Below are positions 1-8,438 of a stretch of 34,014 bases of DNA, one piece after another. Under the pieces are notes generated by a model. The model was not told the DNA's origin. It was given only the letters and a program-made list of their open reading frames with translations, and made no database searches. The stretch spans positions 1 to 34,014 of the forward strand of contig JAQVHC010000002.1 in NCBI GenBank assembly GCA_028696435.1, in the 5' to 3' direction. How positions within the stretch are numbered: the stretch's first letter is position 1; the number at the start of each line of letters is the position of its first letter. A program made the position numbers and the translations under genes. This DNA comes from Actinomycetota bacterium (GTDB lineage: Bacteria > Actinomycetota > Humimicrobiia > Humimicrobiales > Humimicrobiaceae).

Positions 1-94
1 TTTTAAGTATATAAATTTTATTTTAGTTAATAAATTTTCCATTTATGATTTTTTGTATTATATGTTTTTCAGTACTGTTTTATAAACTTTTTTT

Positions 95-103
95 TGGTAA
101 AAT
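95..103 (+). promoter_or_regulatory. extended -10 promoter for secG
   Basis: The motif TGGTAAAAT has the TGn extension typical of promoters that tolerate a poor -35. It lies about 70 bases before the secG start in otherwise AT-rich DNA. No convincing -35 is visible 17 bases upstream. Very similar motifs precede the TPR gene (minus, 8963-8971) and the GGDEF gene (13481-13489). Confidence 0.4.
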
Positions 104-174
104 ATAAGACTAAAGTAAATTTTAAAGCTAATAAAGGTTTTTTATTAAAATTAGAAAGATAGGGGAATTATAGT

Positions 175-408
175 ATGGGTTCTATTTTGTTAAACATAAT
201 TTTTGGTATTCATATTACAGCAAGTCTCGGATTAATACTGCTTATCCTTCTTCACACCGGAAAAGGTGGTGGAATTTCAGGTTTATTCTCAGGAATGGTA
301 GAGACCTTTGATGGTTCAGGAATTGTGGAGAAGAACCTGGATAGAATAACAATTGTCCTTGGTGTAATTTTTGCAGCTACAACTATAGTTTTATTTATTT
401 TACTATAA
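175..408 (+). CDS. secG: SecG, preprotein translocase subunit
   Basis: This is the small third subunit of the SecYEG channel in the cytoplasmic membrane, which helps SecA-driven export of unfolded proteins. The 77-residue product has the expected two membrane segments (about 5-26 and 57-77). The cytoplasmic loop between them starts with the glycine-rich LLHTGKGGG family signature (about 25-33). The start is supported by AGGGG at 161-165, nine bases before the ATG. The gene stands alone before the peptide-transport cluster, with an 86-base gap and no visible terminator. The loop style resembles SecG of actinobacteria, which is a weak taxonomic hint. Confidence 0.92.
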   Translation: MGSILLNIIFGIHITASLGLILLILLHTGKGGGISGLFSGMVETFDGSGIVEKNLDRITIVLGVIFAATTIVLFILL

Positions 409-484
409 ATAAAAAATTACATTATCCTTTTTGAAAAGAAAGGAGGCCAGAGGGAAAATTTTTTATAATATTTTTTATTATGTG

Positions 485-500
485 AAGGAGGCTAATGGTG
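485..500 (+). promoter_or_regulatory. strong SD with two possible starts for oppA
   Basis: AAGGAGG at 485-491 is a near-perfect SD. The ATG at 495 lies only 3 bases after it, whereas the GTG at 498, the next codon in the same frame, lies 6 bases after it. GTG 498 has the better spacing and may be the real start, which would remove one residue. Confidence 0.55.
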
Positions 501-2087
501 AAAATTAGCAAAAAGTTTTATACGGCAATTGTAGTAGTTGTAGTAGTTGTGCTAATAGGTTCCGTTTTTTCTGGCTGTAAAAAAGAAGGAAAGACAGGGG
601 GTGCAATGCGGCTCTACATTCAGGAACCGGTATCTCTTGATCCACCGAATTGTTATGAGAGTGAAGGAGTACAGGTAATAAGACAGGTATGGGATGGCCT
701 GGTTGAGTATAATCCTGAAACACTAAAAGTGGAGCCCGCAGTAGCTGAATCATGGGATATAAGTGACGATGGCCTTGTTTATACTTTTCACCTTAAAAAA
801 GGTGTAAAATTCCATAGCGGGAGGGAACTTGTAGCTGATGATTTTGTCTACTCATGGTCAAGGGTTGCGCGTGCGGAAACTGCTTCATATCTTGCATATC
901 ATATGGACCCTATTCTGGGCTACGAAGAACTTCAGGCAGGTGAAGGAGATACACTTGAGGGCTTAAAGGCCATTGACGATTACACTCTTCAGGTAACACT
1001 GAGATATCCTTATGGTGATTTTATTAATACTCTTGGACATGTGGTATTTTATCCAGTAGCAAAGGAGGATATAGAGAAGTGGGGAGACCAGTATGCAGAA
1101 CACATTAATGGTACAGGTCCTTTTAAATTTGTAGAATGGAAGCATGACCAGTATATAGATCTTGAAAGAAATGATGATTATTATGGTGATAAAGCTTCTC
1201 TTGAAAAAGTGAGATACTCCATTTTTGCAGATGAAAATACTGCATTTCTGGAATTCCAGGCAGGAAATCTGGAATATTGTGCAATTCCACAGGGTAAAGT
1301 AAAATCTATACTGGATGACCCTAAACTGGGCGACCTTGCTATAATCAAACCTCTGCTTGCAATTTATTATTTTGGTCTGAATGTTCAGATTGAGCCATTT
1401 AAAGATAATCTGGCATTAAGAGAAGCAATAAATTATGCAATAGACAGGCAAAATATAATAGATGTAATAAGTGAAGGCGTTCCGACAATTGCAACTGGTT
1501 TTGTACCGAAGGGGATTAATGGATACCAGGAAAATGCATCTAAATATGTCTATGATGTGGAAATGGCAAAAAAGAAACTTGAAGAAGCAGGTTATCCGGG
1601 TGGAGAAGGCCTACCCACTCTTACTTTTGGAATAAATCTTGGTTCCGGTCATGAATTAATTGCAGAAGCAATGCAGGCTGACCTCAAGGAAATAGGTATA
1701 GAAGTAGAGATTCAGGGAATGGAATGGGGAGCAGCTCTTGATGCATTCAAGAAAGGAGAAATAAGTTTCTTCAGACTTGGATGGATAGCAGATTATCCGA
1801 CAATGGACAATTTCCTGTTCCCGTTATTCTATTCTAAATCAGCTGACAACTATGTTGGCTATAATAATCCAGAAGTAGACGAGATGCTTCTTGACGCAAG
1901 AAAAACTATTGATGAAGAAGAAAGAATAGAAAAGTACAGAGCAGTTGAGAAAAAAATACTGGATGATTCAGCTTTTGTACTTATTTACTTCTATGGTTCA
2001 AGGCGTATTGTACAGCCTTATGTAAAGGGTTTTGTACTTGATGCTATGGAAAATTATGACCTGAGTAAGGTATGGCTGGAGCAATAG
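495..2087 (+). CDS. oppA: oligopeptide/dipeptide ABC transporter substrate-binding lipoprotein
   Basis: This extracytoplasmic receptor of an Opp/Dpp importer captures peptides, or possibly another family-5 ligand, and delivers them to the permeases encoded downstream. The 530-residue product starts with a lipoprotein signal: a run of valines followed by VFSGC, with Cys28 as the predicted lipidated residue. The SBP_bac_5 order is canonical: SLDP at 47-50, LAESW-like AVAESW at 82-87, DDGLVYTFHLKKGVKFHSG at 91-109, GTGPFKFVEW at 206-215, GLNVQIEPFKDNLALREAINYAIDR-type hinge region at 294-318, and a C-terminal lobe ending at KVWLEQ. It is complete and serves as the in-window reference for the permuted homologue at 6316-8040. 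The exact ligand cannot be read from the sequence. Confidence 0.93.
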   Translation: MVKISKKFYTAIVVVVVVVLIGSVFSGCKKEGKTGGAMRLYIQEPVSLDPPNCYESEGVQVIRQVWDGLVEYNPETLKVEPAVAESWDISDDGLVYTFHLKKGVKFHSGRELVADDFVYSWSRVARAETASYLAYHMDPILGYEELQAGEGDTLEGLKAIDDYTLQVTLRYPYGDFINTLGHVVFYPVAKEDIEKWGDQYAEHINGTGPFKFVEWKHDQYIDLERNDDYYGDKASLEKVRYSIFADENTAFLEFQAGNLEYCAIPQGKVKSILDDPKLGDLAIIKPLLAIYYFGLNVQIEPFKDNLALREAINYAIDRQNIIDVISEGVPTIATGFVPKGINGYQENASKYVYDVEMAKKKLEEAGYPGGEGLPTLTFGINLGSGHELIAEAMQADLKEIGIEVEIQGMEWGAALDAFKKGEISFFRLGWIADYPTMDNFLFPLFYSKSADNYVGYNNPEVDEMLLDARKTIDEEERIEKYRAVEKKILDDSAFVLIYFYGSRRIVQPYVKGFVLDAMENYDLSKVWLEQ

Positions 2088-2159
2088 AAAATTAAACAAG
2101 ATTTATACAAAACCCATTATTTATACAGGTTAGAAAAGAAAAAGGAATTTAGAAAAAGG

Positions 2160-2187
2160 AACCTGCACCTTGCATAAGGTGCAGGTT
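2160..2187 (+). promoter_or_regulatory. intercistronic stem-loop after oppA
   Basis: AACCTGCACCTT (2160-2171) and AAGGTGCAGGTT (2176-2187) form a perfect 12-bp stem with the four-base loop GCAT. No T-run follows, so it is a poor intrinsic terminator. It more likely protects the 3' end of the binding-protein message, or partly terminates it, so that receptor is made in excess over the membrane parts. Confidence 0.7.
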
Positions 2188-2190
2188 AAA

Positions 2191-2253
2191 TATTATTATT
2201 ATTATGATTGATAATAATAATGGTTATTATTATTATTATTATTAATCATAATA
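2191..2253 (+). repeat. TTA/ATA trinucleotide repeat that folds into a 22-bp hairpin
   Basis: Runs of TAT/ATA triplets lie between oppA and oppB. Bases 2200-2221 pair with 2232-2253 in a 22-bp stem with one G-U pair and a ten-base loop. The stem ends 20 bases before the oppB start and 8 bases before its weak GAGAG ribosome site. It could limit ribosome access or RNase movement. Triplet slippage could change its length between strains. Confidence 0.65.
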
Positions 2254-2273
2254 CTAAATATGAGAGAGTGTAA

Positions 2274-3218
2274 ATGTTTGCTTATATTATAAGAAGAATA
2301 TTACAAATTATTCCGGTTATAATCGGGGTTACTCTTCTATTGTTTATATTATTATATGTTATTCCTGAGGATCCTGCGAGATTGATTCTTCAGAAAGGTG
2401 CTACTGAACAGGCCCTTGAAAATTTAAGGGTAAAGATGGGAATAGATAAACCTCTCTATGTACAGTACTGGAGATATTTAAAACAGCTTGCAAGGGGTGA
2501 TCTTGGAGTATCATACAGATACAGGAGGTCAGTAAACAGTATACTGGCAGAGCATTACCCTAACTCAATAAAGTTAGCGCTTGCAGCAATCATTATTGAA
2601 ATTTTTATTGGTATATTAGCGGGTATAATCTCTGCTGTTAAGAGATATAGCTTCTGGGATACTCTTGTAACTGTTTCTACTACTATTGCTGTTTGCGTGC
2701 CTGTTTTCTGGTTAGGAATGTTGCTCCAGGTGGCTTTTGGCTTAAAATTGCACTGGTTACCAATGTCAGGTATGGGTGATGGTAGTATAAAGTATTATAT
2801 ATTGCCGTCAATCACACTTGCATCAGCATCAACAGCTTATGTAGCAAGAATGACAAGGAGTAGTATGCTCGAGGTTCTGGGCAATGATTACATAACTACG
2901 GCTTATGCTAAAGGCTTATCAGAATTCAGGGTAATAGGCAAACATGCCATGAAAAATGCTCTCATTCCTGTGGTAACATTAATTGGACTGGACCTTGGAG
3001 CTCTTATGGGAGGGGCGATTCTTACTGAAACGGTATTCAGCTGGCCGGGTGTGGGAAGAGTTATTTATCTGGCAGTACTGCAGAGAGATGCGCCGGTAGT
3101 AATCGGTGGTACACTAATTCTGGTGCTTATTTTTGTAGTCATGAATCTCATAGTAGATATAATATATGCCTGGCTGGACCCCAGGATTAGATATCAAAAA
3201 AAGGAAATAAACGTTTAA
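2274..3218 (+). CDS. oppB: oligopeptide/dipeptide ABC transporter permease (OppB/DppB type)
   Basis: This is the first membrane subunit of the importer. The 314-residue product has about six membrane segments (for example 9-30, 100-122, 134-156, 230-255 and 280-303). It carries the family N-terminal motif with IIPVIIGVTLLLF and a periplasmic loop ending in GDLGVSYRYRRSV. The EAA-type coupling loop, which contacts the ATPases, spans about 205-230 (DYITTAYAKGLSE, then the AMKNAL motif). Length and architecture are normal. The SD is weak (GAGAG at 2262-2266). It forms one operon with the next gene, 11 bases downstream. Confidence 0.93.
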   Translation: MFAYIIRRILQIIPVIIGVTLLLFILLYVIPEDPARLILQKGATEQALENLRVKMGIDKPLYVQYWRYLKQLARGDLGVSYRYRRSVNSILAEHYPNSIKLALAAIIIEIFIGILAGIISAVKRYSFWDTLVTVSTTIAVCVPVFWLGMLLQVAFGLKLHWLPMSGMGDGSIKYYILPSITLASASTAYVARMTRSSMLEVLGNDYITTAYAKGLSEFRVIGKHAMKNALIPVVTLIGLDLGALMGGAILTETVFSWPGVGRVIYLAVLQRDAPVVIGGTLILVLIFVVMNLIVDIIYAWLDPRIRYQKKEINV

Positions 3219-3229
3219 AAATTAAAATA

Positions 3230-4150
3230 ATGTATCCAGAACAAAAAATAGAAAAAGAAGAAAGCATACCTGAAGTTTCGAAAGACATAGATCTGGAAGG
3301 TAAGTATAGCAGGTCTTCACTTTACAAGGATGCATGGAGAAGGCTTAAAAGAAATAAACTGGCAATGGTTGGCCTCGGAATTGTAATAATCCTCATACTG
3401 GTGGCAATATTTTCGGGCCTGATTGCTCCATATGACCCTATTGTAAGGGTAAAAGAAGAAGCGCTATTATCTCCGAGCAGAGCTCATCTTTTTGGTACTG
3501 ACCTTCTGGGAAGAGATGTCTTTAGCAGGGTTATATATGGAAGCAGGATATCAATAGTTGTAGGTGTTGTGGCAGTAGGTATATCGGTTATTATAGGCCT
3601 CTTTCTTGGTGCACTGGCTGGATATTTTGGTGGTGTATCAGATAGCATAATAATGAGGATAGCAGATATATTTTTTGCATTTCCATATATCCTTGGAGCA
3701 ATTGCAATAATGACTATTCTGGGACCGGGTATTGTAAACATATTTATTGCAATAGGAATCCTGGGCTGGGCTTACTTTGCAAGGATTTTTAGAAGTTCAA
3801 TTTTGTCAATAAAAAACAAAGAATACATAGAGGCTGCAAGAGCACTGGGTGCAAACAATTACAGAATAATAACCAGACATATCCTTCCTAATTCGTTTGC
3901 TCCGATTATCGTTTATGCAACTATGAATATAGGATCTGCAATTATTACCGAGGCTGCACTTAGCTTTCTGGGTCTGGGTGTACAGCCACCTACTCCAGCC
4001 TGGGGTAAGATGCTTTCCGAATCTCTTGATTATATTGATATAGCTCCATGGATGATGCTATTTCCTGGTCTTGCTATCGTTATAACAGTACTTGGATTTG
4101 TTTTACTTGGAGATGGTCTGAGAGATGCATTTGACCCGAGATTAAAATGA
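3230..4150 (+). CDS. oppC: oligopeptide/dipeptide ABC transporter permease (OppC/DppC type)
   Basis: This is the second membrane subunit, pairing with the OppB-type protein at 2274-3218. The 306-residue product begins with a polar N-terminal tail of about 28 residues, then the OppC_N pattern AWRRLKRNKLAMVGLG (35-50) leading into the first membrane segment. GTDLLGRDVFSRVIYGSR at 89-106 is diagnostic for the family. The EAA loop covers about 198-220 (KEYIEAARALGANNYRII). Six membrane segments are expected. There is no clear SD before the ATG. AAGGA lies too far upstream, so translation may be coupled to the preceding gene. Confidence 0.93.
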   Translation: MYPEQKIEKEESIPEVSKDIDLEGKYSRSSLYKDAWRRLKRNKLAMVGLGIVIILILVAIFSGLIAPYDPIVRVKEEALLSPSRAHLFGTDLLGRDVFSRVIYGSRISIVVGVVAVGISVIIGLFLGALAGYFGGVSDSIIMRIADIFFAFPYILGAIAIMTILGPGIVNIFIAIGILGWAYFARIFRSSILSIKNKEYIEAARALGANNYRIITRHILPNSFAPIIVYATMNIGSAIITEAALSFLGLGVQPPTPAWGKMLSESLDYIDIAPWMMLFPGLAIVITVLGFVLLGDGLRDAFDPRLK

Positions 4151-4214
4151 GAGTATCTATTAATAAAATAATAATAAGTTTAAATACTTTGAAATAGTTT
4201 TTTATAAATAAATT

Positions 4215-5225
4215 ATGTCAGATAGAAACAAAATTTTAGAAGTAAAAGATTTAAGAACATATTTTTATACAGATGATGGTATTGTAAAAGCGGTTGATGG
4301 TATAAGCTTTGATCTTCAATATGGTGAAACTCTGGGAATAGTTGGTGAAACAGGCTCAGGTAAAAGTGTTACTGCTCTTTCTATACTAAGGTTGATTCCA
4401 CAGCCACACGGAAAAGTAGTGAGTGGCAGCATACTTTTTAAAGGTAAAGATTTACTCACGGTAAACCTGAGGGAACTACAGGAATACAGGGGTAACAAAA
4501 TCTCTATGATATTTCAGGACCCAATGACTTCTTTAAATCCAGTATTCACTATCGGTAACCAGATAATGGAATCGTTAATACTGCATCAGAAACTCGACAA
4601 AAGAGCTGCAAGAAAAGGAGCTATAGAATTATTGCAAATGGTGGGTATTGCAGAACCAGAAAAAAGATTATCAAATTATCCACATGAATTCAGCGGTGGC
4701 ATGAGGCAGAGAGCTATGATAGCTATGGCAATAGCAAATAAGCCTGATATATTAATAGCTGATGAACCAACTACTGCTCTCGATGTTACAATTCAAGCGC
4801 AAATACTTGAATTGATCAATGAAATAAAAAGAAAGACAAATTCATCAACAATTTTAATAACCCACGACCTTGGAGTTGTTGCAAAATATGCTGATAGGGT
4901 AATGGTAATGTATGCCGGGAAAGCTGTAGAATTTTCTGAAGTAGATGATATTTATTATAAACCCATGCATCCATATACAATGGGTCTTATGAATTCCATA
5001 ACAAGACTTGATAAAAGAAAAAAGAGCAGATTAAAACCGATAGAAGGTTCACCCCCCAGCCTTATAGATTTGCCCGCAGGTTGTACATTTAAAGATAGAT
5101 GTTTATTTAGTAGAGATGAGTGCGGGTTAAAATATCCTCCACTGATTGAATTTGAAAAAGGGCATATGGTAGCGTGCCTTAGAGTAAAAGAAATATTGAA
5201 AGAAAGAAACAATATAAATAATTAA
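4215..5225 (+). CDS. oppD: oligopeptide/dipeptide ABC transporter ATPase (OppD/DppD type)
   Basis: This is one of two ATPases that power the importer from the cytoplasmic face. The 336-residue protein has Walker A GETGSGKS (44-51), Q-loop Gln101, signature FSGGM (159-163), Walker B ILIADEP (179-185) and switch His217. The C-terminal oligo_HPY region carries Cys290, Cys296, Cys303 and Cys321 in the CxFxxRC...C...C arrangement. In some DppD homologues these cysteines bind an iron-sulfur cluster. The gene follows oppC after 64 AT-rich bases without a visible SD, and oppF starts 11 bases after its stop. Nothing indicates damage. Confidence 0.94.
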   Translation: MSDRNKILEVKDLRTYFYTDDGIVKAVDGISFDLQYGETLGIVGETGSGKSVTALSILRLIPQPHGKVVSGSILFKGKDLLTVNLRELQEYRGNKISMIFQDPMTSLNPVFTIGNQIMESLILHQKLDKRAARKGAIELLQMVGIAEPEKRLSNYPHEFSGGMRQRAMIAMAIANKPDILIADEPTTALDVTIQAQILELINEIKRKTNSSTILITHDLGVVAKYADRVMVMYAGKAVEFSEVDDIYYKPMHPYTMGLMNSITRLDKRKKSRLKPIEGSPPSLIDLPAGCTFKDRCLFSRDECGLKYPPLIEFEKGHMVACLRVKEILKERNNINN

Positions 5226-5236
5226 AGTAAAAAATT

Positions 5237-6250
5237 ATGAAAAATGATGTCTTGCTTGAAGTAAGAAATTTAAAAAAATATTATAGCCTGAGAAGCGGAT
5301 TTTTGTTTCAAAAGACTGCAGGAATTGTAAAAGCTGTTGATGATATAAGTTTTTATATTAGAAAAGGGGAGACAATGGGTCTTGTCGGCGAAAGCGGTTG
5401 TGGTAAGTCAACTACAGTAAGGGTGATACTCAGACTAACACCACCGACAGGGGGTTCGGTGCTGTATGATGGTAAAAATATTTTTGACCTTGATAAAAAT
5501 GAGATGTTTAAAGTGAGAAGGGAAATGCAGATAATATTTCAGGACCCCTATGCGTCGCTTTCTCCCAGGATGACTATAGGAGATATCATAAGTGAGCCTA
5601 TGGAAATTCACAGAGCAGGTGACAGAAATAGCAGGATGAAGAGAGTAAAAGAACTGCTCGAAATTGTAGGCCTTAATCCTGAACACATAAACAGGTATCC
5701 TCATGAATTCAGTGGCGGTCAGCGTCAGAGAGTAGGTGTTGCAAGAGCACTGGCTTTAACTCCAAAGTTATTATTATGTGATGAACCAGTATCTGCTCTG
5801 GATGTATCTGTTCAAGCTCAGATATTAAATTTATTATCAGATTTGCAAAAAGAGTTTGATCTGACATATTTATTTATAGCTCATGATCTCTCTGTAGTAA
5901 AACATGTAAGCGATAAAATAGGTGTGATGTATCTTGGAAAACTTGTTGAGTTAGCAGAGAGTGAAGAGCTTTATAAAAATCCACTTCACCCGTATACTAT
6001 GGGTTTACTATCTGCTATTCCAATACCGGATCCTAAAATTGAGAAAAAAAGAAAAAGAGTTGTGCTTGAGGGTGATGTGCCCAGTCCGATTAATCCACCT
6101 TCTGGCTGCAGATTTCACCCACGGTGCCCTAATGCACAGGATATCTGCTCCATGCAGGAACCGGAATTAAAAAATTACTCTGATGAAAAAAATAAAAATA
6201 GTGGTGACGGACATTTTGCTGCATGTTTCTTTGCCGGAAAGCCAATATAA
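5237..6250 (+). CDS. oppF: oligopeptide/dipeptide ABC transporter ATPase (OppF/DppF type)
   Basis: This is the second ATPase, expected to form a heterodimer with the product of 4215-5225. The 337 residues include Walker A GESGCGKS (51-58), a Q-loop FQDP at 101-104, signature SGGQR (159-163), Walker B LLLCDEP (178-184), D-loop SALDVS and switch His216. The C-terminal extension again has four cysteines (291, 297, 304 and 330) in the family pattern CRFHPRCP. The short gap to oppD supports co-transcription. The next gene, the permuted binding-protein homologue, starts 65 bases downstream and is probably in the same operon. Confidence 0.94.
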   Translation: MKNDVLLEVRNLKKYYSLRSGFLFQKTAGIVKAVDDISFYIRKGETMGLVGESGCGKSTTVRVILRLTPPTGGSVLYDGKNIFDLDKNEMFKVRREMQIIFQDPYASLSPRMTIGDIISEPMEIHRAGDRNSRMKRVKELLEIVGLNPEHINRYPHEFSGGQRQRVGVARALALTPKLLLCDEPVSALDVSVQAQILNLLSDLQKEFDLTYLFIAHDLSVVKHVSDKIGVMYLGKLVELAESEELYKNPLHPYTMGLLSAIPIPDPKIEKKRKRVVLEGDVPSPINPPSGCRFHPRCPNAQDICSMQEPELKNYSDEKNKNSGDGHFAACFFAGKPI

Positions 6251-6315
6251 ATTCATAAAGCCCAATACAAAAAATAAAAAGTTAAAGTAATACAGATATT
6301 AAGGGAGTTACATAG

Positions 6316-8040
6316 ATGGCTAAGAATAAAATATCATGGTTATTTATACTGGTAGTTTTAATATGTACAAATATTTGTTTGTACTCATGTAAAAATAGCT
6401 ATATGGAATATTTAACCATGATGGATGATGGAAGCGAAATAAGTGATGAAAAGACGATTCCTGAAGAGTTAGATATAAATAGTAAGGAATTTTTTCTTGA
6501 GTCAAGAGAGAAACAGCTTGATAAAAATCCTCTGAGCGATATTAATGTCAGAAAAGCTATATTCTATGCAATAGATAGAGAGAGAATCGTTAATGAATTA
6601 TACGGAGAATATAATCAGGTTTTAAATAGTCTGTTCCCGGCAGATTCTTATTATTATTCCCAATCATGGGCAGAATACAGTTATGATATAGAAAAGGCAG
6701 AAGAATATTTAAAAAAAGCAGGATATGGCACTGATAATCCTCTGTATATAACAATAGGTTCCACCAGCGATAGTGACACAAAGCAAGTAATAGAAGAAAT
6801 GATAAAAGAAGATTTGAGTGAGATTGGAATAGAAATCTGGATATTAAATAGTCCTTCTAAAGAGTGGTATAGTAATTATGTGAGCAAAGGAGATTATGAG
6901 CTTGGATTATGGTCAATTTATAATTTTGATGAAAGTAGCCTTATAAATAGTTTTAGTTCAGATAAGATACCATCAATGGAAACAGAAGAGAATAAAAATT
7001 GTTGTAATTTTTACTGGTACAAAAATACAGATGTGGATGATCTACTCAAAATTATTGAGAATGAGACTGATATTAAAAGAAAGAAAGAACTTATTTCAGA
7101 CTTACAGGATATGATAGCCAGTGATGCAGTAATACTGCCGCTGTATAGCAGGATAGATGTTGTTGCTTATAATAATAAAAAAATAAGCAATATAGATGTA
7201 GATACTATAAATAATAAGATACATTTCGACATAGAAAACTGGGTTTTGAATAGTGACTGGCAGACAAACGAAAATGAAGCAAAAGAGATTATTGTAGGAC
7301 TTAATAGTGAGGATTATAATCTGGATAGTTTTAGTAAGGATTTTGTAAGCAATCTTCTAATTAAAGGCTTATGGGAGATAAATGAAAAAAGTGAATATGA
7401 AAAAGTGCTTGTCGAGGAAGCTTTTCTCACAGGGAAGAGTATTGATGATTCTACTGGCATGGAAGTAAGAGTTACTCTAAAAGACGGGATATTTTGGGAA
7501 GATGGAAGCAATATTACGGCTGAGGATGTTAAATACACTTATGATATAATAAAAAAGAATGAAAATATTTTGAACATTGATAAAGATTATTTAAAAATTG
7601 ACAGGATAGAAGTAATAAATGAAAAAGAATTTAATATTGTATTTAAAGAAAAAATAAAAAACTGGGAAAGATTTTTTGGAATTATTTTTCCAAAGGATTC
7701 AATGGAAGAAAAAGATATAATCAATCTAAAAATTGAAGATATTGTTGCCAGCGGTCCTTATAAGGTAGAAGAGTATAAAAACCAGGAATATCTACTCCTG
7801 AAAAAAAATGATTTTTATTTTAATGAAACCCCTGACATTGATTATTTTAGGATTTTATTTGATACAAATTTTGCAAATCTTGTTAATATGCTAAAGGGTG
7901 GAGAAGTAGATTTACTAAAAGTTCTTTTTAATCTCGACCTTGTAAATGAGCTGGACGAGGATAAAGACATTGATTTGTTAATAAAGTCTGGAAACTATAT
8001 GGAGCACCTCGCTATATGCTTAAGGCCTAAGGAAAAATAG
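6316..8040 (+). CDS. lipoprotein with circularly permuted family-5 substrate-binding domain
   Basis: AAGGGAG (6301-6307) stands 8 bases before the ATG. The 574-residue product has an N-terminal hydrophobic segment and a lipobox-like LYSC (Cys25). Residues 59-310 match the C-terminal half of the family: NPLSDINVRKAIFYAIDRE (71-89), DIEKAEEYLKKAGY (124-137), LSEIGIEI (167-174) and AVILPLYSRIDVV (271-283). Residues 323-570 then match the N-terminal half: KEIIVGLNSEDYNLDSF, LIKGLWEI, VRVTLKDGIFWEDGSNITAEDVKYTYD (384-410), ASGPYKVEEY (478-487) and NMLKGGEVDLL (524-534). The protein stops where the normal family would enter the (N)xxxxPL.D..VR.A segment that here begins the mature protein. Compared with the normal protein at 495-2087, the halves are swapped. 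It may be a second receptor for the same importer. It could instead be a fragment of a tandem fusion, but the frame is open and well maintained. Confidence 0.85.
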   Translation: MAKNKISWLFILVVLICTNICLYSCKNSYMEYLTMMDDGSEISDEKTIPEELDINSKEFFLESREKQLDKNPLSDINVRKAIFYAIDRERIVNELYGEYNQVLNSLFPADSYYYSQSWAEYSYDIEKAEEYLKKAGYGTDNPLYITIGSTSDSDTKQVIEEMIKEDLSEIGIEIWILNSPSKEWYSNYVSKGDYELGLWSIYNFDESSLINSFSSDKIPSMETEENKNCCNFYWYKNTDVDDLLKIIENETDIKRKKELISDLQDMIASDAVILPLYSRIDVVAYNNKKISNIDVDTINNKIHFDIENWVLNSDWQTNENEAKEIIVGLNSEDYNLDSFSKDFVSNLLIKGLWEINEKSEYEKVLVEEAFLTGKSIDDSTGMEVRVTLKDGIFWEDGSNITAEDVKYTYDIIKKNENILNIDKDYLKIDRIEVINEKEFNIVFKEKIKNWERFFGIIFPKDSMEEKDIINLKIEDIVASGPYKVEEYKNQEYLLLKKNDFYFNETPDIDYFRILFDTNFANLVNMLKGGEVDLLKVLFNLDLVNELDEDKDIDLLIKSGNYMEHLAICLRPKEK

Positions 8041-8123
8041 CAAAAATAAATGAGTAGAAATTATTAAATCTTAATGAGTTATATGTTATAAAAATAAATA
8101 TTTCAATTAAATTGAGTATATTA

Positions 8124-8152
8124 TTGACATGGTAAATTATTATCCCTAGAAT
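8124..8152 (+). promoter_or_regulatory. sigma-70 type promoter upstream of tRNA-Leu
   Basis: TTGACA (8124-8129) is followed after exactly 17 bases by TAGAAT (8147-8152). This is one of the best promoter matches in the window. It reads toward the tRNA-Leu gene, whose first base is about 128 bases past the predicted start. I see no open frame in the leader. Confidence 0.7.
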
Positions 8153-8286
8153 TACAGAGTAAAAAACAGGGCAGATCAAAATATAAAAAGTTTAATTATA
8201 TAAAAATAAAGAAAAAATTTTAGTAAAAACCCTGATGGGCTATGAAGGGTTAAGAGCTCTATTATCTATAAAATCCTGTCAGATCT

Positions 8287-8375
8287 GTCGGAGTGGCGGA
8301 AATGGTAGACGCGCAAGGTTGAGGGCCTTGTGAACAAGTATGTTCATAGGGGTTCAAGTCCCCTCTCCGACACCA
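8287..8375 (+). tRNA. tRNA-Leu (anticodon GAG)
   Basis: The acceptor stem GTCGGAG (8287-8293) pairs with CTCCGAC (8365-8371), followed by discriminator A and an encoded CCA. The anticodon stem CAAGG/CCTTG encloses the loop TTGAGGG with anticodon GAG at 8321-8323, which reads CUC and CUU. The long variable arm with a GAAC/GTTC-type stem is as expected for a class II leucine tRNA, and the T-loop reads GTTCAAGTC. Confidence 0.97.
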
Positions 8376-8438
8376 GAAATTTTGGTTTATATTTATTAGA
8401 TTTAAATTATTTAAGATTTATTTAAGAATAATTGAGAA

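Noticed and set aside
5961..6170. 69-residue plus-strand frame within oppF
   Set aside because: It is an overlapping shadow frame of a conserved ATPase with no SD and no recognisable domain.
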